Shown one piece after another: positions 58,617 through 64,000 of a DNA stretch of 64,000 bases (position 1 is its first letter; every line of letters starts with the position of its first letter). Under the pieces are notes generated by a model. That model was not told where the DNA came from. It ran no database searches and was given only the letters and a program-made list of their open reading frames with translations. Source of the stretch: Trichaptum fuscoviolaceum (Eukaryota > Basidiomycota > Agaricomycetes > Hymenochaetales > Trichaptaceae). A program made the position numbers and the translations under genes. Location of the stretch: the NCBI GenBank assembly GCA_910574455.1, contig CAJSYZ010000005.1:868001-932000 (forward strand), written 5' to 3'.

Positions 58617-60015
58617 TCAGGCATGGTTTCGGACTTTCTTTGGTTCATATCTATTGAATTTTATGAGCGATACGTCCCGAGGGCCAACAGGCAATGAATA
58701 AGTACATACGGTTCTTCAAGATATTTAATCTCTTCCTCAGTTAGTTCTTTGCCTGTAATGACAGCCGCTTCTAGACGATCAACCTATGAATGCCATCCAT
58801 CAGTTAGGTAAAGTCCGGATACACATTACATCTTGATAAAAACGCATACCGAGCTTATACCAACGATAGGGCTAGAGACCTTCTTGTCAATCCATGCGAG
58901 TGCGACTTGGTTCATACTCCATCCTTTCTTCTTCGCAACTTCTTCAACGCGATTAATAATTGTCTCGTCTGCTTCGGTGTTTTTCTTTCCATACGGCATT
59001 CCATTCGTTGACTCCTTCCTGGTGCTCGTCGCGCCAAGCGAGCGAGCCAACTCACCACCATGAAGAGGTCCCCATGGAATGAGACCTATACCGTGAGCGT
59101 TGCAATAAGGAATCATTTCGCGTTCCTAATCACAAGAAATGACAGAATCAACATCCTAAAGCAGTACTAGATGAGAGGAAATTTTTCACACCTCTTCACG
59201 ATAAAGTAATGAATACTCGTTTTGCATACTGATAAATTTCGTCCAACCATTCTTTTCTGCGATATAATTGAGCTCGGAGAGCTGCCATGCTCGCATCGAG
59301 CTAGCGCCGATGTATCTGACTTTGCCACTCTGGACGAGATCATGAAGAGCTTTCATCGTCTCTTCCGGTGGTGTATCTGGGTCATAACGATGGATCTGCA
59401 GGAGGTCGATGTACGAGGTTTCCAGACGTGCAAGGGACGCGTCAACGGCATTAAAGACTGCCGCTCGTGAGAGGCCAGATTGGTTCACGTAGTCTCGAGT
59501 GTTTCTGAGATTCGGCTCCTCCGTGGTAGACACAGATGGGTCATTGGTACAGAGGAAGTAGCATTTCGTGAAGATAAGGATCTTCTCGCGGGGAATGTTG
59601 TACTACCATCCGCAGACACATGTGTTAGCTTTATCCTGAAAAAGCAGGAGGGTGCAAGTTCCGCGCACCTGCTTAATGAATTTTGCTATTATACGCTCAG
59701 ACTCTCCATGAGAATATACGTTAGCGGTATCAATGGTGTTTATGCCACGGTCCCAAGCTGCTTTAAGAAGTGGAATAGCCTATGCACACTCGCTTAGACA
59801 ATCTCAAATGACAGATAATAGAGGCACCGAACCTGATCTTCATTGATGACCCACTTCCCCCACTTATCAGAGCCGAAGCTCATAGCACCAAACTGGAGGG
59901 ACAAAAAATCAGCAAATGTCGCGTGAGGCGTCAATCAGGTACGCACGATTGGCACAGACACACGAAGGCCACAGCTTCCGAGACGACGATATTCGACGGC
60001 TGGTGGTGAAGACAT
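58617..60015 (-). CDS. Aldo-keto reductase, copy 2 of 3
   Basis: Same exon order and splice positions as copy 1, about 345 residues, from the ATG at 60015 ([19 protein letters not shown]) to a TGA at 58617. The His of the tetrad is in [16 protein letters not shown], and the C-terminus is [11 protein letters not shown]. It is clearly closer to copy 3 than to copy 1, for example in the VSTTEEPNL / VRTMEQPNL insert and the [12 protein letters not shown] end. All exons are open, so the gene appears functional. Confidence 0.92.
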
Positions 60016-61151
60016 GCTGACTGACAGGGTTCTATCCTTCGATTGATGGTAATTATGAAGGAGTTTGTTGCCCAAGAACTGTCTCTATATATGTACGCCG
60101 TTGCTCTATCGCACGGCCTGTGCCTCCTGACCAGAACAAGTGTTTTTTCTCATGAACTATCATGCTGACGCGAGGGTGTATATCATATCATCCAGGACCG
60201 AACGATGCTTCTTTGCGCATGTCCTGAGTAGAATTACTAACAGAGTGCATGGCAACTTTGCCTCCGTGGTACTAATGTACGAGGCGACGTCATTGCTTGA
60301 AATCTTTTTAGTCCATGAACGACTCGGCATGAAACTGTCTTAGCTGAGCAATCGTATCAACAATGAGACGCAGAAAACTTACGATGCGTTCTTGAAATTT
60401 TGAGAAGAGAAGATGCAACTCATGTGGATTGCGTCAAAGCACCCAAGGATGCTGGAAACCATCGACAATCACATTCCAACCCATGACTTCCGAAAGAATG
60501 AGGGATGCCAGCGGATTGGCAATCTTCTGAACAGAAAAAGCATGAAATTACGGTCAAAATAAGAAAAATCAAGTTGCACGTACCAAGGGCCTTTAGGCAA
60601 TTGCACCCCTAAAATCATACTAATTTGAACTACGCTTCCTATGTAAAATTCTCTTAACGACTGCTTAACGACTGGAATCACTGGAGCGTGGTAGTTAGAT
60701 GCGTGTTCAGAGATCGAACAGAGTTGATATGATACATTTGTAGTTGTGACTTGTGCCCGAGGCTGTTGCTGAGAAACAAAGAATAATAAGCATGTGCGGG
60801 AGAAGCCTCAATGATTGTTCTGCACTCCTTCGGGCATCAATCATGGTTGTATTTGGACTTGCGAAGCTCGTTGACTGGCAAGTGTGGCCTTCAAGCTGGA
60901 GGGGGCGGAGAGGACGTTCTTTCACTTCAAGGTCAAGGTCAAGTTCAAGTTCAAGTTCAATGATCTTGAAGTTGCAGTAAATGTTTCCCACGGTGATTTT
61001 AACAACTTTTGAAGAATCTAACGGCGCGCCGACATTCGTTTATATTCGTACAGCCCCGGTTCAGTTTTGTTAATACGGGCTTTGTAGATAAGCCTCTACA
61101 TATTTGCCACAATTTCAGGCTTTCAACCTCTCAATGTCAAGCTTTAAGACT
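60016..61151. other. Spacer with duplicated upstream flank and gene relic
   Basis: From 60016 to about 60640 the sequence matches the region upstream of copy 3 (62546 to about 63080): shared are the start-proximal flank, GTGTTTTTTCTCATGAACTA and GCGTCAAAGCAC. Minus-strand remains of a coding exon ending AAAGGCCCTTG before GTACGT lie near 60590; the corresponding place at 63055 reads AAAGGCCTTTG before GTAAGT. The remains carry stops. Near 60930 there is a short run of GGTCAA/GTTCAA hexamers. Confidence 0.5.
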
Positions 61152-62545
61152 TCAGGCATGTCCTCGAACTTTCTTTGGCTCATATCTAATGACGTTTATA
61201 TGTAAGCGAGGTGTCCCGACAAATAATGAGCAATTACATACGGTTCTTCCAGATATGTGACTTCGTCTTTAGTTAGTTCCTTACCCGTGATGACAGCCGC
61301 TTCGAGACGATCAACCTACAAATATTATTCATCAGTCAGGTAAAGTTTGAATACACTGCACATCTCAGATAAAGGGGCATACCGAACTTATGCCAACGAT
61401 GGGGCTTGAGACCTTCTTGTCAATCCATGCAAGTGCAACCTGGTTCATACTCCATCCCTTCTTCTTGGCAACTTCTTCAACGCGATTTATGATTGTCTCG
61501 TCCGCTGCAGTGAATTTCTTTTCGAACGGCGTCCCTTTCGTTGATTCCTTTCTGGTACTCGTCGTACCAAGTGAGCGAGCCAAGTCACCAGCATGCAGAG
61601 GTCCCCATGGAATGAGACCTATGCCGTGAGCGTTACAGTAAGGGATCATTTCGCGCTCCTACTCACAAAAAGAGATAAAGTTAGCATCCTACAGCAAAAC
61701 ATATAACAGATCGCTTTGTTTTACCTCCTCACGGTAGAGTAATGAATATTCGTTTTGCATACTGATGAACTTCGTCCAACCATTCTTTTCCGCGATATGA
61801 TTGAGCTCGGAGAACTGCCATGATCTCATCGAGCTAGCGCCAATGTATCTGACTTTGCCACTCTGGACGAGATCATGAAGGGCCTTCATCGTCTCTTCTG
61901 GAGGAGTATCCGGGTCATAACGATGAATTTGTAAGAGGTCGATATAGGAGGTTTCCAGGCGTGCGAGGGACGCGTTGACGGCGTTAAAAATCGCCGCCCG
62001 CGAAAGGCCAGATTGGTTCACGTACTCTCGAGTGTCCTTCAGGTTTGGCTGTTCCATAGTACGCACAGATGGGTCATTTGCGCAAAGGAAGTAGCATTTC
62101 GTAAAGATGAGGATCTTCTCGCGGGGAATGTTGTACTATCGTCAGTCAGAAGCAATCAGGTTTATCCTCAGAGCTAGAGAGTCCAGGATTTGCGCACCTG
62201 CTTAATGAATTTTGCTATAATACGTTCAGATTCTCCATGAGAATACACGTTAGCGGTATCAATGGTGTTTATGCCACGGTCCCAAGCTGCCTTAAGAAGT
62301 GGAATAGCCTGTGGCACACTCGATTAGGTCACCTCCAATAAGAGACAATCAAGATACCGAACCTGGTCTTCATTGATAACCCACTTCCCCCACTTCTCAG
62401 AGCCGAAGCTCATAGCACCAAACTGGATGGACAAAAATCAGCAAATGTCGCATGAAGCATTGCTCAGGTAACGCACGATTGGCACAGACACCCGAAGACC
62501 GCTACTTCCAAGACGGCGATATTCAACGGCTGGTGGCGAAGACAT
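61152..62545 (-). CDS. Aldo-keto reductase, copy 3 of 3
   Basis: Seven exons in the same arrangement as copies 1 and 2, from the ATG at 62545 ([19 protein letters not shown]) to a TGA at 61152, about 345 residues. Tetrad residues are in place ([12 protein letters not shown] for the His). The C-terminus is [11 protein letters not shown]. Differences from copy 2 are spread through the gene with no frame break, and exons are better conserved than introns, which argues that both copies remained under selection. Confidence 0.92.
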
Positions 62546-63640
62546 CTGATTGACAGATTCTATCCTTCAATTATTCTGGAAGGTGATAGCAAGACGCGAC
62601 GAGGGCGCCTGTTGCCCAAGAACAACCTCTATATATACGCTGCTCCTCTATCGCACGGCCTTTATTTCCGAACCAGCACCAGTGTTTTTTCTCATGAACT
62701 ATCCTGCTGACGAAGGTGTATCCCATATGATCCAACATCGAACGGCGCCTCGGCTGCTGAACGCGCGTATGTCCATGAGCAGCAGTCGCTGTTTTGCTTC
62801 CGTAGTACCGCCGCCAGGGGCGATCATATCAAGGATAAGTCTCAGTAGACTTATATTGCGCGTTCTTGAAGCACTCCAGCAGAAAGACACGGCTCGTGTG
62901 GATCGCGTCAAAGCACTCAAGGACAATTACATCCCCACCAACGGCCTCTTTATGAGAAATCGGGAGCTCAGCGCACACGCACAGTACTGACATGAAAGGA
63001 TAACAAACTGAGGTTAGGGTCCGGCAACAAATCTTGAGTAGTCACTTACCAAAGGCCTTTAGCTATTTTCTCCTTCATATCACTCTTGGCAACTTCGAAC
63101 CCCGCCTGATGAATCCTTTGGAGACTGCACCCATCGAGATGCGTGGGGAGGTAAATGTGCATTCAGAGTCATAAAAGCTGGGATATAGCTGCCTAAGCCC
63201 GGCTTTTGGTCCTCGTGTGGTGAAATACATGTATTGCTTTTGCTGAGAACAAGTGACTGGCATCTCCTAGTCTGCAGATTCTGCGAAAACATACATAGAT
63301 ATTGAGTAACACGGGTTCCTAAGTTTCAAGGCCTTAGGAACAAGTCACATACCTTGCAACACCCTTTTCTTGTTACTCTTTGAACTGTTTTCCTTTCGCA
63401 AGTTCGGTGATGTTGGACAGGACTTAGTTGAAAATGGAAAGCGAAGACCCATCGTGGCCACTGGATGTAAGAGCGAGATGGGAAATAAAGCGTGGACAAG
63501 TTCATCAAAAATACGGCTCTCAAGATTGGGCCACGACCATCTCAGGGATGCTCGCTTCACAACCCAGTGAAACTGTGAGCTCATACATAAGTTGACTTCC
63601 TGAATCCTGCCCTCGTGAGCTCGACAGCAAGGACGCTATC
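62546..63640. other. Upstream flank of copy 3 and promoter of ferrochelatase
   Basis: The left part to about 63080 is the second copy of the duplicated flank and relic described at 60016-60640. The remainder is single-copy and should contain the ferrochelatase promoter. A minus-strand open frame at 63075-63263 (YPSFYDSECTFTSPRIS) may belong to the relic. Confidence 0.4.
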
Positions 63641-64000
63641 ATGTCAGGATTATCGACAGCACGGTCAGTGCTGCGAACACTGGGTCGGTCATATGCAACA
63701 GTGCACAATACGTCTAAGCCGTACGTCTTTAATATATCTCTTGTTTGCGAAGTTGCTGAGCTTTAGCTAGTCCTACAGGTACTGCTCGCATGCTCATAAC
63801 TAAAGTTTGAAGCTCATGGTTGATGTTAGCTGTGGTGATGATGAACATGGGTGGCCCATCAACAGTTTCCGAAGTTCACGACTTCCTCAAAAACCTCTTC
63901 CTGGATGGAGATCTCATTCCGCTACCACTTCAGAAGTATGCTGCACCATGGATAGCGAGAAGAAGAACACCACAAATCGAGCAACAGTACACCGACATTG
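63641..64000 (+). CDS. HEM15: Ferrochelatase, 5' part (runs off the window)
   Basis: Exon 1 (63641-63720) encodes a mitochondrial-type leader (MSGLSTARSVLRTLGRSYA). A later exon in the window encodes AVVMMNMGGPSTVSEVHDFL, FLDGDLIPLP and the segment ending QYTDI. This is the conserved N-terminal domain of ferrochelatase (the MNMGGP start and FLxxLFxDxDxI pattern). The enzyme inserts iron into protoporphyrin IX on the mitochondrial inner membrane, the last step of heme synthesis. The second exon's acceptor is uncertain: the TTGAAG at about 63811 keeps the frame with exon 1, whereas the better-placed GTTAG does not. A small intervening exon is possible. The C-terminal two thirds lie beyond the window. 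Confidence 0.88.

Noticed and set aside
60925..60965. GGTCAA/GTTCAA hexamer run as a telomere-like or functional repeat
   Set aside because: Only about five imperfect units; a simple short microsatellite.
58617..62545. Reductase copies 2 and 3 as pseudogenes
   Set aside because: All exons are open, splice sites are conserved and the catalytic residues are present.
1..64000. CRISPR array, bacterial operons or riboswitches
   Set aside because: No regularly spaced repeats; spliced genes and pol III tRNA features show a eukaryotic nuclear sequence.
52277..64000. A biosynthetic gene cluster formed by HMG-CoA synthase, GST, reductases and ferrochelatase
   Set aside because: No terpene cyclase, P450, transporter or regulator lies among them; HMG-CoA synthase and ferrochelatase are housekeeping enzymes of different pathways.

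Overview
The window looks like a nuclear contig of an agaricomycete (mushroom-forming basidiomycete). The support is a class I hydrophobin, small intron-dense genes whose GT-AG introns are mostly 45-70 nt, an abundance of F-box/leucine-rich and MYND-finger proteins, and fungal housekeeping genes interleaved with families of unknown function. All calls come from reading the sequence. Exon joins were accepted when splice sites, reading frame and conserved protein motifs agreed, and for the main genes the exon lengths were summed to a multiple of three.

Layout. 1-6.4 kb: a many-exon gene for a basic, then acidic, low-complexity protein; a MYND protein; a single-pass membrane protein. 6.7-12.75 kb: a 1,942-residue Sec7/PH (Arf-GEF type) protein. 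13.3 kb: tRNA-Ala(CGC). 13.6-18.4 kb: a single-pass membrane protein, a doubtful glycoprotein gene, an F-box/LRR-like protein. 18.5-30 kb: a metabolic block with sulfite oxidase, a mitochondrial-type cation diffusion facilitator, an iron-type alcohol dehydrogenase/maleylacetate reductase, a vacuolar membrane M28 protease and a flavin-reductase-like protein. 30.2 kb: a second identical tRNA-Ala(CGC). 30.4-31.8 kb: an F-box protein. 32.4-33.5 kb: a 1.15-kb element with about 157-bp terminal inverted repeats and a 9-bp target duplication that appears to carry a spliced gene fragment (Pack-MULE-like). 34.5-45.7 kb: a polytopic membrane protein, a 6-phosphogluconate-dehydrogenase-like oxidoreductase, a putative membrane protein, a cytochrome P450 relic, an unknown protein and a second MYND protein. 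46.6-48.7 kb: hydrophobin and an F-box-like protein. 48.7-52.3 kb: gene-poor. 52.3-64 kb: HMG-CoA synthase, a glutathione S-transferase, three tandem aldo-keto reductases, and the start of ferrochelatase running off the end.

The genes do not form an obvious single pathway. HMG-CoA synthase (sterol/isoprenoid) and ferrochelatase (heme) are housekeeping; the GST and aldo-keto reductases are detoxification-type enzymes. The most unusual observations are the gene-carrying inverted-repeat element, the Sec7 domain lacking its catalytic glutamate, the segmentally duplicated aldo-keto reductase array with co-duplicated gene relics, an array of phase-0 mini-exons, and a repeat tract where a one-base slip exchanges an acidic tail for a Gly-Arg tail.
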